A stretch of DNA of 64,000 bases from Hamiltosporidium tvaerminnensis. Lineage: Eukaryota > Microsporidia > Dubosqiidae. The DNA is taken from contig JAKIMF020000007.1 in assembly GCA_022605425.2 (NCBI GenBank), positions 992,001 through 1,056,000 of the forward strand. Reading direction: 5' to 3'. Numbering within the stretch: the first letter of the stretch is position 1; every line of letters begins with the position of its first letter. The notes under the pieces are model-generated. The model worked only from the letters and a program-made list of their open reading frames with translations. It had not been told where the DNA came from and ran no database searches. The translations under genes and the position numbers were made by a program. Shown in pieces: positions 35,301-49,300 of the stretch.

Positions 35301-36389
35301 CATTATACATCAAATTAGATTTTTAGAACTCCTCATTCTCCAAAAAGGTATAGTAAGACTATAGTTTTTTGGTTTTCCCCCCTGTAATTCTATTCTTTCT
35401 CTCGTCAAAACTATCTTCACAGGAAAAAAAATGTTTCTACCGAAATATTTTTATCGCTTAATCTTTCCTTATCTTACTCTGATACGTAAAAATTTTCGGA
35501 TTCCCTCTCACTCCGAGTAGACTTTTTAATACACCACTGCTATTCTTATCGGATGCATCAAAAACAGCGAGAAATGTCTGAGCGCCATGACATGAAAAAT
35601 TGTTTTGGTACTTCAACTGCTATTCGAATCGCTCATTCCTTAAAAACAAAGCCTAGATAAATTTGTAGTTTATTTTTTCGTATCATGATAAAATCGAGAG
35701 AAAGTAAGTGCCATAACGATTTTCGCTTTGCAAAGAAAATTAATTTACTGACCCGGATTCGTTTGTATTTATTTATACGTTAAAATTCATCCTATCTCAA
35801 TATAGATTTATAAAAGTATCTACTTCTATTTGTTCCAGTCTTTACAAACAAATTTGAGCTGAGTTTGCATGCTATTTATTGAAGTATAGCCTTTTTTCAA
35901 GATTATATTAACAGCTAGAGCCTAAATAGTTAAAAAAAGAGTTAAGCAATATATAAAAAAATGAAATTCTTATTTATTGAGGAAATATTACATTGGAAAT
36001 AATTTTTTATTTTTCAATGAGATGTTTAACAAATAAAATAAATATTCTAATCCATCATTCTTTTTTTATAATTAAAGGTGAATATATTTTTTTAACGACG
36101 AGTATATACGTCAATGTTGTGAAATAAAATCTAGGATGACGAATATGATTTCTAAACACATTAAATGTTTAATTTTTTCGGTTTTGCGGTTTCAATTTTA
36201 TTCATTCCGCTTATTTCTAAATGTTATTTAATGTAGAAAATGATGAAGAGATGATAACTAATTCAAAATTTTCTGCGATATAATTATTAAGTAGAGTTAG
36301 TCATAAACGCTTGTTTTAAATTCTTTGTAGGATGCGAGAAACATTAAATTCTAGCTTTTTCGATATTAATATGTATAAAAAAAGAATGT
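32322..36389. other. long AT-rich intergenic region
   Basis: About 4 kb without a convincing gene. An 86-codon plus-strand frame with an ATG at 32900 (to 33160) has basic, hydrophobic composition but no C/G-triplet context and no family I know; I leave it uncalled. Near 34100-34170 there is a tRNA-like string (GGTTTGAATC) that does not fold as a tRNA. Two related segments near 35170 and 35745 share GACC(T/C)GGATTCGTTT and a downstream ATCTCAA word, suggesting an old dispersed or tandem repeat. Confidence 0.45.
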
Positions 36390-37065
36390 TTGCAAAATAT
36401 GAAACCTTTTCAACAGGAAGGCTGTGCTTTTTTATGTAACTAGAGGGTAAAAGACAGTTCAAATTGTGATTTTTTTTTATTTTAAAGTGTTGAAATCTAG
36501 CGTGGCTTACTAGTTTAGAATACATGGCGCTGGAATATACAGAAAACATACTTCCTTATTCCGGTTATCTTGTAACTCTCGGTGTTAAGAATGAACAGAT
36601 GGAATACCCACGTATTCTGTCTTTGATCAATATTCTAGAATCTTCTAGGTTAAAGAGAGCATACACATAAAAAATTCAATAAAGTCAAGCGCAGCCTATA
36701 TTTTTTTAGTATGTTATTGTTACACTTATATGAACCATATTCAAGTTGCGAGATATATCTTAACTACGAGTAGTTTTAGTTTGGAGGGCAAGGATGTAAG
36801 TGGTACAACACATGGATCTTGGGAGGGAGGAAGTGATTGAGAAAGTGCAACCTGCATCAGACCTCAAGCAACATTAATTAACAATTTGAGGTACTTATTT
36901 ACTAATTAAATGGGTTCTACTTTTTTTAAGATTAAATGATTCTAGATTTATGTATCCTGAGGAATACTGAATGAGTTTTGGAATCGTAGTTATCATTTAA
37001 ATCCAGAACTACTTTGTTTCGGTATAAACAGTATGGAATATGTCTTTTTTATTTAAGATTGTATG
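36390..37065 (+). mobile_element. family A repeat, copy A7 (very degenerate)
   Basis: Recognisable by ordered words on the plus strand: TTTTTTATGTAACTAGA near 36430, GAAATCTAGCGTGGCTTACTAG near 36492 (cf. the CCTAGCCTTGCTCACTCGGG block), a block around 36870 matching the ACATTAACGAACT..CCTATTAATTAGGTTCTA region, and GAATACTGAATGAGTTTTGGAATCG near 36962 matching the ..GGAGTGTTGGGGTAGC region. Identity is low and edges are uncertain. This is the oldest copy I can still see. Confidence 0.5.
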
Positions 37066-38540
37066 TTTATCAAATTAACTATTTCAAACAATAAGATAAT
37101 TAAATTCTTGAATCAACATAACACAAGAGTACTTATACATTTAATCAAAGATAATTTAAAGGACCAAATTTGCTTACATTCCATATTAGAGACCAAATGA
37201 TGCTAGTATAACTAGAAATCAAGAACTGATACATATAATCTTGCCTGTTTTAAAGTCAAGGATATTCAAATGGATAAATCTGGGGTGTAAGAAGGCAGTT
37301 AGAAAAAAATGTGTAAATTTTCAAGAGTTTTCGAATGATCAATTCATTTCAAAAAAATATAGCTTTTCTTGTGATCTATTCCAAAAATCAGAAAGTTTTG
37401 AAGCTGCTTGCTTCAAAATACAAAAAATACGCATACTAATACAGTGAAGAACCATCTTCTTACCTATTAACTAAAAGTACTTTAGAAGAAAATAAAATCA
37501 AAAATAAGAAACTGTAATTACATTTCATAGATTAATACTGGATGAAATTTATGAATATCAGAAAAAATTAAAAAAAAAATTTTTTTTTGTGGTTTTCGGT
37601 TATTTAGCCTTGTTTTCTACCTATCAATTTTTTTATTGTGTAAGAAAGAAAATTTTGAGAAAAAAAGAATTTTATTTTGAAAAATATTTTAAGCCACAGG
37701 CTCTGCCAAACATTTGATATAAGCAATAGAATATGTTGTAGTTTCTAAAATTTATTCGATCAAAGGCCCTTCTTCTTATTCTATTCATTTCTTGGTTTTT
37801 AAATTTGATTTGGTTTTATTCTGGACTATCTTTATCTGACTTTCCTCATATTTTTTGTTTTTCTGCGAATGATATTTAAATTTTCATTATAAAATATGGA
37901 GGTTATTCTGGAAACCGGTGTTTTTTTAAACATTTGACAATAAAAGGCATGAAAATCTAGTCTATCAGCTCATCTATTTATAAGAATTCATTCAAATTTA
38001 TACCTTTACACTTTATTTTAAAATTAGCTTATGGATTTAAAACCAGGAATGACACCTAACTAAAGCGCATAAGAAGAAATCTATAGTTTTCAGACCTTCT
38101 GATATTAAGAATGCGTAAAAATAATAGAGTAAAGCTAAAGAGGCCAGACAAGAGCGCTATTTTATGAGAAAAACCTTAACCATATACAAACGAATGAAAT
38201 GTTTCCATTTCTCTGAGATAATTTAGGTGCAATATTGTTTGTCAAAACTGCTTAAAAATGCATTGGCTTGGGCGTAAACGATATTTTTATCTTTGGTGGT
38301 TCAATAATTTATAAAAGAGTGCTGCTTCGATATGGCTATAAATGAGATTCCCGCACTATTAATAATAACCACGAAATATAATTATACACTTTTGAAGTAA
38401 GAAAGACAGATACGCATTTACAGCTTGAAGTTTCGAGAGATATTTAAAAATATAAAGAACTAAAATTAAAGAATGTGAAAAGAAAACTCTTTCTTAATAC
38501 ATACTTTTCCAAAAAAAATATTGTAAGGCGACGATTAATG
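37066..38540. other. AT-rich intergenic region
   Basis: No gene or RNA seen; A and T homopolymers are common. Open frames start on TTG and lack support. Confidence 0.5.
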
Positions 38541-39440
38541 AGTTACAATTATTTAATGTTCAGTTGTACCTCAATAAATTGTCATAAAAAAACGTGATAA
38601 TAAATGTTAAATTATATATTAAACAAGTGGACAAAGCTTCAATGAGATTTGTAAATATACATCAACAAAAAATATAAAAAGCAATAACGAGGCTATATAT
38701 TTGTTCTGTTAACAAAGAAAAATATTTTTATAGATGAAAAACAAAAAAAAATTTAGAATCTATCAAACGTTCTTAAACCCCGATATGCATGTTGTTTCAA
38801 ATTACCTTATGTAATTATTAAATTAATCGGCAGGATTTTAATAAAAAAAGCCTTTCAAAATAAATATTGATATGTGTTTAAGAACAATTAGGATTAGGAT
38901 TTATTCAAGAGATCCAAAATGCATTGATGAATATAACTGTAAATGGAAATATAAATACTTGTTTGAATTCGTATTTCAGATTCGAGAAAAATATAAACAA
39001 TGAAGGCAATCAATATATTTATAGAAGAAAGAATGCGATTAAAAAACACATTAAAATCATTTAAACTGAGAACTTAGGGCGTGTAAATTTTCAGCAAATT
39101 AGCTAACAAAAGCTAAGACCTTGGTTTATGACAAAAACCGTTAAATGATAACATTTATAAAAAATATTAAACTACTACTTCTAAAAAAAACTTCAGTATC
39201 AATTGGTTTAAAGTATGAAGTAAAATTAACAATTTAAATCAAAAGAAAAATGTATGTTATACTAGAGGGGCAGTTTCAAAACAGGTAATAAGCTAATTCT
39301 TTTAATAAAAAATATTTGGATGTTTGGGTTATAGACTAAAAATCTGAAATGTTTGGTTTATTAAAGAATAAATCTATTCTGATTATATCTTACCCAATAA
39401 GATAAACGAAAAAAAAATATTCAAATATCTAAGAAAGAAT

Positions 39441-39690
39441 CTCTCACCCTATCAGAGGCAGAATTGGCTTGGGGTATTCTCTGCTTGTCATAAGAGGCGA
39501 CTTGAAGGGATTAGTCCTCTATGTTAGAGTTGGGTGTAGGGCTAATAACCAACCCTTTAAAATTACCTTGTAACGAAACCCGAAAAAGTAAAAAACCCAC
39601 ATAAAAAACACCGGTGAGCTGTATTACTAGGGGAAACCAAGGCTCGTACAAGGGCAGTAATCTGAAAATGTATAAAGGAATCTAAGAAAG
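39441..39690 (+). mobile_element. SINE-like family B repeat, copy B2
   Basis: Carries GAGGCAGAATTGGCTTGGGG near 39456, a CTGCTTGTCATAAGAGGCG block, GGGATTAGTCC, CCTTGTAACGAAACCCG, ACACCGGTGAGCTG and GGCTCGTACAAGGGC. Single head, unlike B1. It lies inside the inverted duplication, so B2 and B3 are copies by duplication and not by separate insertions. Confidence 0.6.
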
Positions 39691-40028
39691 AACAAATTAA
39701 CAATTATAAATTACTAATTAATTAAATTCTGTTATGTTAGAAAAGAGCACAATGTATAATTTTTAAATTTAAAATTCCCTCGATCTTCAATCGCTATATA
39801 AAATGAGTAAAGGTTCATCAAATAAAATATTTCGAATCAAATACACCGAGAAATCTATAAAATATATTTTAGTGTGACATTTTACAAGCGAAATCAAGAA
39901 TCAGACAAAATAAACAAAAAATGTAATATAAAAAAACTTATCTATAATTTTTGTTATAAAAAATTGATATTTTAATATATTTCCTTTGAAGTAATAAGTT
40001 ATTAAACCAAACTAATTTCAGTGTAAAC

Positions 40029-41720
40029 TCATGCTAAATTAGAGTGGATGTATTCAGATATACTCTTAAAACATTCTCCAGAATAATCTTTAAAAATTAC
40101 TATATATTTAGAATTATTAAAATATATGAAGTTTTCTGGTTCTATATTGTTATTTAATATTTTCAGACCTATTTGATACTTAAATATATTGCGCTCGAGT
40201 CCACAGTGATTTAAAGAAATTAATAGTTCGCATTTTATAAGAAAAAATATATAGCGAATTACAAAATTATCCCAGGTTTCTTTAAAAAGTATATCAAAAA
40301 ATATATTTCCAAAATTTTTTATAAACTCTAATTTGATTGTATCCTCCCTATGTCCAATAATTATCATATAAAGTATTATTTCAGTTAATTGATTTAGCTT
40401 CTCAATAAAGATATCAGGAAGAAGAAACAATATTAGATGAAAATCATTGAAAATCCTATTGGCATATTTTAATTCATTGTTTTTTTCTATCTGGATTATA
40501 TTTGTAATATCTTCAAAAAGAACTTTTAATAAATCAAATGAAACATAATAATTTGTATTATATTGAATGCAAGATACTATTCTAAACATAATTTCATTTA
40601 TTTTTTTTTTAAAATCGAGTTTTATATTTTGAATCTTCAATCGATTATCTTGCGTATTTAGAAGTGTATCTTTATGAAAGAGTCGTATGTATTCGTTTTC
40701 GCATTTTTCAAGCAAAATAAGTAACATATACATCTCTCTGTCTCTTTTAGGTATTGTATTTAAATATGAATTATTAATATAAATTGAAAAAATCAAACTT
40801 CTTATTCTAAAAATGCCCAAATCGAAATATTTTAAGTTATAAGAATTGAATAATTCCTCTAATTTTATTTTTATCTGTGATTTATCTTCAGGCCAAAATT
40901 TTAATGGAAATTTCGTATTATATAAAAAATGTGAAATTTCATTTAAGATCTCTTTAAATTTGCAAATTTCAATTTCTATTATATTAAAATTTAAAATTTT
41001 TAGGAATATATCAGTAAATAAATCTTCGCCTGATATTTCATCCAAGTTAAAATGTATATAAACCATCTCAGCTTCATAATTCACAAATTGAAAATTCTTT
41101 GTTCGGCTAAATTTAATTATTTAAATAAGCGAATTTAACAATGATGGATTTAAAAGTTTTATTTCTTCGAATGTAATTGGCATGTTTGGGTATTCTTTCA
41201 ATATTTTTTTTAGTTCTAGGCTTCCATTTAAAAAACCGGAAATCAACTGATATTTTCCAAAAATGGCATCCAACGATTCTTTACAAACAATCTTATCAGG
41301 ATCAATAACATCGATTAATACTTTTTTTGATTTGTTTCGAGTCTTTGATATCGAGTGAGATCTTTTCCTAGATAAAACATAGCTCTGTAAATATTTTAAA
41401 CACGGCTTTACCTTTTTATTACACACAATACATTCTTCTTCATCAAGACATTTCTGATATATTCGTGAATTTGAACAGATGCCTTCACATATACTACACA
41501 AGTCTGGATTTATATCATTAGAAGCCAGACAAGTACTATTAGATGTCTGAATAGTGTCATCAATCGGTTTTTCACAATTAATATCTCTAATAAAATTCTT
41601 GGGTTCTTCTTCATTGCAAATCCTATCTAAATCTATATCGATTGGCTTATTTACTATTTCCTCATCTATTTCTTGGATTGAACAGAGCACAATATGTAAA
41701 TATATTATATAGTGAATCAT
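40029..41720 (-). pseudogene. broken duplicate of secreted Cys-rich protein gene
   Basis: Counterpart of the intact gene at 60238-61929. It has the same ATG context (ACCCATA then ATG at 41720), the same signal peptide and the same frame to the end, but codon 201 is TAA where the other copy has GAA (41121-41123, after LLNSLI). Apart from this stop, I count 17 amino-acid differences over the rest and no frameshift. In the first 120-odd codons compared base by base there are seven replacements and one silent change, so protein-level constraint looks weak. It may be a young pseudogene, or may give a 200-residue secreted fragment that keeps the Cys-rich part. Confidence 0.85.
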
Positions 41721-41930
41721 TATGGGTAATTTATTAGGATATAAATATTGCATTTCTAATTTTAGAAGGCCATTTAATTTTTTATCTAACAAAATTGAAA
41801 AAAATCCATTTAAATATAAAATTGTAAATTTGCTTGATCTAAAAAATAGCTTATATGTGTTGAGTATTATAACCTTTTAATTCTTGCTTATTTATTGCAG
41901 CGTTTTTTTTGAATTATAAATGGATTATTT

Positions 41931-42600
41931 GGAAAAATTGTAAAGAGAGGATAATCACATTCAAAACTTACCTTCTTGGCAATAATTTTACTAAAATAGT
42001 GTATAAATAATTTCCGAATTTTGTTAAGATATAAACCACACTTGATCTATAGATATATCCTCTATAATACCGAGTTATAACAAATCAAAAGAACCAAATG
42101 GGAAACTTTCATTATTTCATCCTCGACACTGAAAGGTAAAAAAAGTCCTGAATAAGTAAGTAATTTAGAAGGATTTTTAACATTATCATGGTGCATAAAA
42201 CAAAAAGTGATGGATTTTAAATTTGAAAAAATCTAATTTTTTCTGATATTTTGTGTTTCATGAGTAAAATTTTATAATAGTTTATTTCTTGATCTTGAAT
42301 GCAGATCCCACATTTAGATACTATAATTTATTTGCCTTTGAAAGACAATTCTGGTTTTTTGTTCACTATATTTATTGCAAAACACAGCATTGATGTGTTA
42401 GAATTTTTGGGCTAAAACCTTTCAATATTGAAGTTAGATATATTAGAAAAAATTTAACACTAATGCTGAAATTAAAACACATTTTCTTACAAATAAGTCA
42501 TATCTGAAGTTTTAAATTTCGAAATCAATCGCGAACTTAGTAAATAGACTATTTAAATAGAATTATGAATATTTATTTAATTTAGTGAATTGATAGGTTT
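41931..42600. other. intergenic, with a family A head fragment
   Basis: Near 41943-41990 a plus-strand fragment (GAGAGGATAATCACATTC, then TTCTTGGCAATAA) matches the family A head. It sits right at the edge of the inverted duplication. The remainder is AT-rich without a gene; 42095-42160 shares a short diverged word set (GACACTGAAAGGTAAAAAA) with 55500-55550. Confidence 0.45.
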
Positions 42601-43319
42601 TTATATTTAAGATATCGCATGTTTTTAAAGAGTGCAAATTTTATGTTGTTTTCATGACATAAACGCAATTCTAGGTTTAAATAAATAAATTTTAGCCTAA
42701 AACTCCCCCAAAACTCTCCTGCGATACCCAAACCCTAAAGATTTCAACGAATAGATGTTCGAACCCAAGAAATCGGTGATGAAGTTGTCGAAGTTCGTAT
42801 ATGTTCGTGTGTATAGTTGCAGTATAGGTCTACGCCATCCCATACTTCTTGGGACTATGCAGCATTATTCCATACTCATCCCTTTATGACCCCGAAAAAC
42901 TTCTGACTACAATATATATCAGCGACCAAGATAGAGTCAACCTAGAAAGCGCAATGTCATAACAACAAGTATAACCTGCTATTTAGCTTTCTCGGCTTTA
43001 AATACTTTTATCTTTTATATCTACTAGACGATAAGTCTTCTAAGTCGAGTTGGAGAGGCTATTTTCTGGACTTTAAATACCAAATACCCAAATATTCTGC
43101 ATCAGTCTCAAATCTAGTTGCGAAAAAGGCTACGAATGAATTTGTAGAAACTTTCATCTATTTCGTAGACCTCTTCATCGCCATGGAAATTTATATGGAA
43201 CAACTGAAAATGTTGTGTGGTTTTATTCCTACCAAAAATCCAAACAATGATCTTCATATCAATTTTACATACCCATAGCCAAACGGATAGTGTTTTATGT
43301 CTTTATTTCTTCTCCACCA
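42601..43319 (-). mobile_element. family A repeat, copy A8 (diverged, full length)
   Basis: Full unit in the A1 orientation: CATGACATAAACGCAATTCTAGG near 42652 (shared core under 20 bases), GACTATGCAGCATT near 42852, AGCGCAATGTCATAACAACA near 42948, GTGTGGTTTTATTCCTACC near 43214, CCAAACAATGATCTTCA near 43240, and a terminal CTCCACC. Moderately diverged. Confidence 0.72.
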
Positions 43320-46300
43320 TTGAAAGGTTCAAGTATTAATTTTTTATGAAAATACTACCGAGATATCTCTAGTTCGTTAGAATGATTTTTACTTACAAAT
43401 AAATCGGCGAAGCTTATATCCGTTTTATTGTTTTCTTCAAATACCATTGTGCCAAAAAAAATTATAGTTAAACAGAACTTGCTTAAATTCGGACTGTTTT
43501 TCTTTCTTAATTTTAAGTTTCTTTTAATATCTAATTATCCCATATTTAAAACCTCATTTATATTTGACTCTTTATTTATATTTTAAATCAATCATTTAAT
43601 TTCCGTGATTAAATTTATATATTGAGATCTTTTGCTACCATTTTGCTTATCTAATATCTTCTATTACGGTGAATATGCGTAGTGGAAAGAGTGAATCGTT
43701 TATTTTCTCCTAACAACCAAATTTAAGATGTTTTACCATGGGTTTTTGGTATTTAGTATTGAATCTTATCCTTTTAGTCGATTTGAATGTTAATTTTTTT
43801 TTTGTAGAATTATCAAAAGACTTTATGTTTCGGTGTTTAAAGATTTTAAAAGCTGCTTAGTATACTCCATGAGGGGTTAAATGTTTGGATTTTTCTTTTT
43901 GGCATCGATGATAACCCAATAGACGAGAATTAAAGCATTATTTTTATTTAAATGTTTCTGTGTTTCATTTGACTATTAAATTGTCATTTTAAAGAAAAGA
44001 GCTATTATTTGAAGATAATATATGGACCAACTTAAATTCAGACCAGTTTTTAGAAAAGAATCAGAGGGCATTGCCACAATTAATGGCACTATTATGGTGA
44101 TTATTTTCTAAACTCGCGGATTATCTGATAGAATACTGTCTCCGTAGTAAGTATATGAATAAAGCACAAAACAGCGCCTAAAGATTCCTACTTCATTAGA
44201 GTCATCATTTCAACGATTCAAGTCCAAGATTGTGATATAGTTCTAAGCTCGAGAATTAATATCTTATTTTATACATTTTGTCAATATAAGGCACATACTA
44301 TATTAATTTAGTTCATGATTATTTAAATTTTGTTTTCACTATTCTATATTTAGAATTTTTCTTACATTTTTAATTCGAATATTCTTTATACTTGACACTT
44401 TTTCTATATTTTTGATCGGCTTTTCATTTCAGTTACTATATACAGCGTTTAAACTTCATTGGCTTAAATGTTTGTTTGTGTAATAATGTTTTCTTCGTTG
44501 GTTTGTATAAGTAATAAACATATGCGTTTTCGCACATTTTCACACCATGTGAAATGCACTTAATATGCTCTTCACATTTCTTTACTACCATATTTGGAAT
44601 TCAATTCCTTTTTTCGAGCAAAATAAACAATTTGGACTTATTGACCGTATACTATGGTCGAAAGTAAGATTTATCCTTACAAGTAGTTGGTACCCTGAGA
44701 TATCTCGTACTGTATTTTATTAAAAAAAATTCTATGCTATAACATAAGAGTTTATATCAAAATATAATTTATAAATAAAAGAGCAGGCTCACCGGCGAAT
44801 GTTGTTGTTCATTAGCCTTTTTCTATACCAGTGAAAAAACATATTCGAAATCATTTTGAATTTAATAACCATTTTTTGTTGATATTATCAACAAAAATGT
44901 ACACATCAAAGAATCTTAATACCTTGTTTCTAACGTATTTATGATATATAGATAATTATAAGTGTCCATTTCAATATATTCATAAGTTTGAATGCTTTGT
45001 ATTATTATATATATGTATTTTCTAAAATATTAATTTTCATTAAAAGATTATACACTTTGATTCAATCATTAAAAGTATAAATCGCGATAGAAAAGCCTAT
45101 AAAAACCTAACTAGAAATAATATAGCTAAATAGAAAACTGAAAATTGTATTTAAGATTATTTAAAGCTATAAAAGATGAATAAGTAAGTGTTAGTGATAT
45201 CTCAAAGGCTCTTAAGAAAGAGAACATCAAACAACCCGTCGAAGCGATCTTATGAATTTTGAGTTAATAAATGTATTTTAGGGTGGAAGTAAAGCTTTAA
45301 TATTAGAAAAACTTTAAAATCTATTGAAAATTCGGTAACGAAATATTAAAAAAAGATAATATTGGGTATACTAGACGCAATAGTGTATTGAATCTGTGTA
45401 TATACTCATGCTTCTTAATAAATTTGAGTTCGAGGCTTCAAGACGAATTACGAGTTTTGGGTAGTAGAAATACCTGAAAATGAGTATGAGTACTTAAGAG
45501 TGGAACGAGGTAAAAATCCAAGGTTAAATAAAAACTTATAGATTGTACATATATGGTTAGGATAAGAAATTAAATAGAATTCAATTGTTAAAGCTTAAAT
45601 AATTTTACAGAATTTGCTTAAAATTTTCGAAACAAAAAACTAAAAATTAATCATTATTGATGTAATGTGATATATTTATTTATACATCATGTAGATATAA
45701 TTCTATGTGTAAAGATTCGAGATGGTATTGTAATCAAAGTAAATAAAAAAACCTTATTAAACCACAAATGAGAGAAGAATAGAGGCATGAGTAGTCGATC
45801 GTACCAAAATCTAGTTCAATCAATCAATAATCTATATAGATATTTTGTGTTGATACTTAACATCTATAAGAATATAGAGGCATCATTTTATGTTATTAAA
45901 AGTCGAGAGGAACGACCATTTCATAGCCTCACTAAACATAGACACCAAAAAAAGATGCTAATTGAACGAATACCAAATTAATGATATCAAAAGTACGAAA
46001 TAGGACTTTAAATGAAACCAATATTTTGAAATATGTAATTAAATCATATATAAGGACATTTCAAATAAGATGAGTAAAGAGAAAGAATAATTTAAAGAAA
46101 AACAACCTAGCATAAGATAAATTCATGTTTTTGTTAATATTTTTACAATTACTTTTATAGTTAATCGACAAAGGCGTGATTTAATCATGTATATATTAAT
46201 TTTTGAACCAAAGCAGTTATTTTAAATTTTTTTAGAAGACTGTGATTTTCTAGCCATAAAATTATATTGATAGAGACGAAATTCTGTAATGAAAATTTTA

Positions 46301-46349
46301 TTTAAATTTGAGCCTTAACACTTTTTTACTTTAAATTTTTTTCATTTTT
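43320..46349. other. long AT-rich intergenic region
   Basis: No gene I can support. Around 43880-44280 a few words (GGATTATCTGA, GATTCCTACTTCATTAGAG) hint at a very old minus-strand R4 relic. The 64-codon frame at 45787-45981 has an ATG but no start context and no recognisable family. Confidence 0.4.
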
Positions 46350-46363
46350 TTTAATTTAATCTA

Positions 46364-49300
46364 TTTAATAAAATTCCGAGGTAAAATAGTGTTACTGTGT
46401 TATGCATTTACTTCTACTTCTTTTACCACAGTTGTTTCTTCTTCCAAATCCGATGTTTCATTTATATTTATCGTCGGTTACTCAAAAGCAGTTCCTCCTT
46501 CTGACATGAAAGGCATATGATTTTTCTAATTTTCTGTTTTAAAATCATCTTCCTCTCTACTCGTTTCTTTTAAAGGGGGTGTTGGTTCCTCGTGCATCTC
46601 CGCTCTCATAATAACACCAATGACGCTCTCTACCAGCTCTCTTCGGCATTTAGTCCTGACTCAAGTCCTCTTCGTCGATCAAAGGAAATTGATTCGACTG
46701 TCTTCTTAAGTACTATAGACTGAATGTATACCTCTACATTCATACGTATTTCTAGTCTTTTAAGATGAGATTTATAGTATTTTGTCACAATACCGTCCCA
46801 GGTCATCATATAAGGGATTATCTCAACACTACACTTATAAATAAGACCTAACTCATTGGATAGCAGGTCATACTTCCTAAGTTTTTTAGTTTAACTATTT
46901 GAAGTGAATATTTGGAAGTGATTACTACTTCAATGAGTGTTATCTTATCCTTCTTCTTATTTAAAAAAAATATGTCGGGTCTGTTATTCCGAATTTTAAC
47001 ATCAGTTTTAATTCTGGTGTCCACTCTTATCTCTGCATACTCATTATCAAGAATTTCTTGAACTGAGTGACTCCTTATTCGTTTTGAAGACTTAAACTTA
47101 TATCTATTTAGAAGAAGTAGGTGTAGGCATCTAACCACTTCATTATGCCGTCTAGTGTAATCATGGCCTAGCTTTTTTTCACATCGAGTTGCTAGATGCT
47201 CTACAGTCTTACCAGACTTCCTGCAATGTTGACACACACCATCTGCTCCCCAGAATACATTTCTATACTGGATATAGCAGAACATAGCTTCATTTCGTGG
47301 CCTAATATTCCTTCTCTTTAACCATCTTGAAGAGTCACTAACACACAAAAGCTCATTTTCCTTGCATTATATAACTTTGAATAGAGTTTTCGTTCTTCTA
47401 TGTCGCTATAAAGTTTTGCAAGTTGAGCTTCTAATAAACTTTTCTTAGTGACTTCTTCTACCAACCTGTACTTTAATTTTAAGAAGCCTTTTATTATGCC
47501 AGATGGGTTTTATAATTATTCTCCACCTTGAGGATTGCTGCGCGTCTAGTTGATATTTCTTTACTTTTTTCCAGACAATCCAAGAGTTGCAGAAGCATAT
47601 GTTCGCTTCGCAACTCAACACTATGTAGGCCTCTCACAAGTTCTGTTCTAGGAAGATACAAACGCTCTTTACATCCTGGGCGGAGATGTATTTTATTCTT
47701 CACCAATACCGCACACACTGCATCATCTAACTCAGAGAAGTCAGCCGGTTTAAGTCGAAGTACTCCTATGTGATAGTTGATTAAGGATATCGCATGTTGA
47801 TTGATTGCAGAAAGTAAATTTTTTGCATTTAATCTAGTGTGAAAAAGTCTTTACTCTTGCTATCAGTTTGCTCTGTACTTCTTCAAATGAGCTACGTGTT
47901 GGAATTCCTCTGCTATCTTCTATTATTCCTAGATATTTGTAAACACTAACACCTTCTAGAAGAGTAGCAGTATCTTCACAACACGTATCATTTGTGGCTG
48001 ACTTCTCTTTGTTAATCTCTAAGCCAATCACCTCTAAAAATTCCTTTGCCTCGCCTGTCATAGCACTCAATGTGGAGCTGTCTTTTGCAAGGAGCTTAAG
48101 ATCATCAATAAACAAGAGATGATTAGTAGAATGGGATTCTGCATCTGTTTGTACTGTCACTTTTGTGTATTTTTCATTAAGCTTTCGGCTTAATGGATCC
48201 ATACACAACACAAATAACAAAGGTGACAGACTATCTCTTTGCAGAATCCCTCTCTCAATCTTCTTGCTCATGATTTTTTCAGGCCCTACTGATATATCAA
48301 TTTTCCATTTTGATATAATTACCTTAATAAATTTCAGGATCCAATCAGGTAAATTAAGGTTTTCAATGCATTGAGTTAAATAAGCATGATCTATTGAATC
48401 ATAAGCTTTTTTAACATCAATCCATGTTGCCTCAAGATTGTAGCCGTACTCTTTATTTAGGGCAATATTCAGTAGAGTTTGCTCTTTCACTCCCTGCACA
48501 CCTTTTATCGCCTCTAATTGGTTCTCTGCGAGCAAACATCGCCTTTCCACTTCAATTTGAACGACTTTCGTCACACACTTTGTCGTTAACTTATAGAGGT
48601 TGGACATACAAGTGATTGGCCTGTAGTCAGAGCCTCTTCGTGGATTGCCTTTCGGTATCAAATACGTAAGCCCGCAGTAAAACCAATCAGCTTGAGTTGT
48701 TCCTTCTAAACATATAAATTTCACAATATCATAAAGATATTTGTGTAGAGTTGTAAGTTTCTTGATGAAAAAATTGTAAATGACATCAATTCCAGCAGCT
48801 TTCCAATTAGGGAGCCAATTAATGATATTTACAAAGTCATCAAGTGAAGGAAACTTGGTCGGAGGATTATCTGATACAAATGGAATCAAATAATCATCAT
48901 ACATGACTGTATCATCATTTTTATTCCACATTGTAGACCAAAAACTTACAATTTCATCACGACTGACCACATGCTCGGATTCCACACGCTCAGATAACCC
49001 ACGATAAAATCGACCTCGGAAAAGCTCAAACATACGATTCTCTTTTCGGAATTGCTTTCTACTTTCATGCATCGTAATTTTTTTCTCGTACACATTCAAA
49101 GACTCATTCTTCTTAACTAAAGCCTCAGAAAGATCAGTTACACTTCTCAAGTTTAAATTAAACTCTCGCATGATTTTCTTAAGGCTCTTCGTTTCCAAAG
49201 TGGAGAGCTTTTCCTGCTTACGAGCCTTCTCGAGAAGATCTTTGGAAAGTACTAACTTAGAAATTTTACTTTCTATGTTTTCCTTTCAAGCGGATCTAGG

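Larger units (their letters stand above)
38541..41930 (-). repeat. inverted segmental duplication, left arm
   Basis: A 3.4-kb segment present again, reverse complemented, at about 60020-63407. It includes a secreted-protein gene (broken here, intact there), its flanks and one family B repeat. Identity is highest over the gene and its nearest flanks and falls off toward 38541-39200, where indels and substitutions accumulate. The copies are 18 kb apart. A family A fragment lies just outside this arm near 41943. Confidence 0.92.
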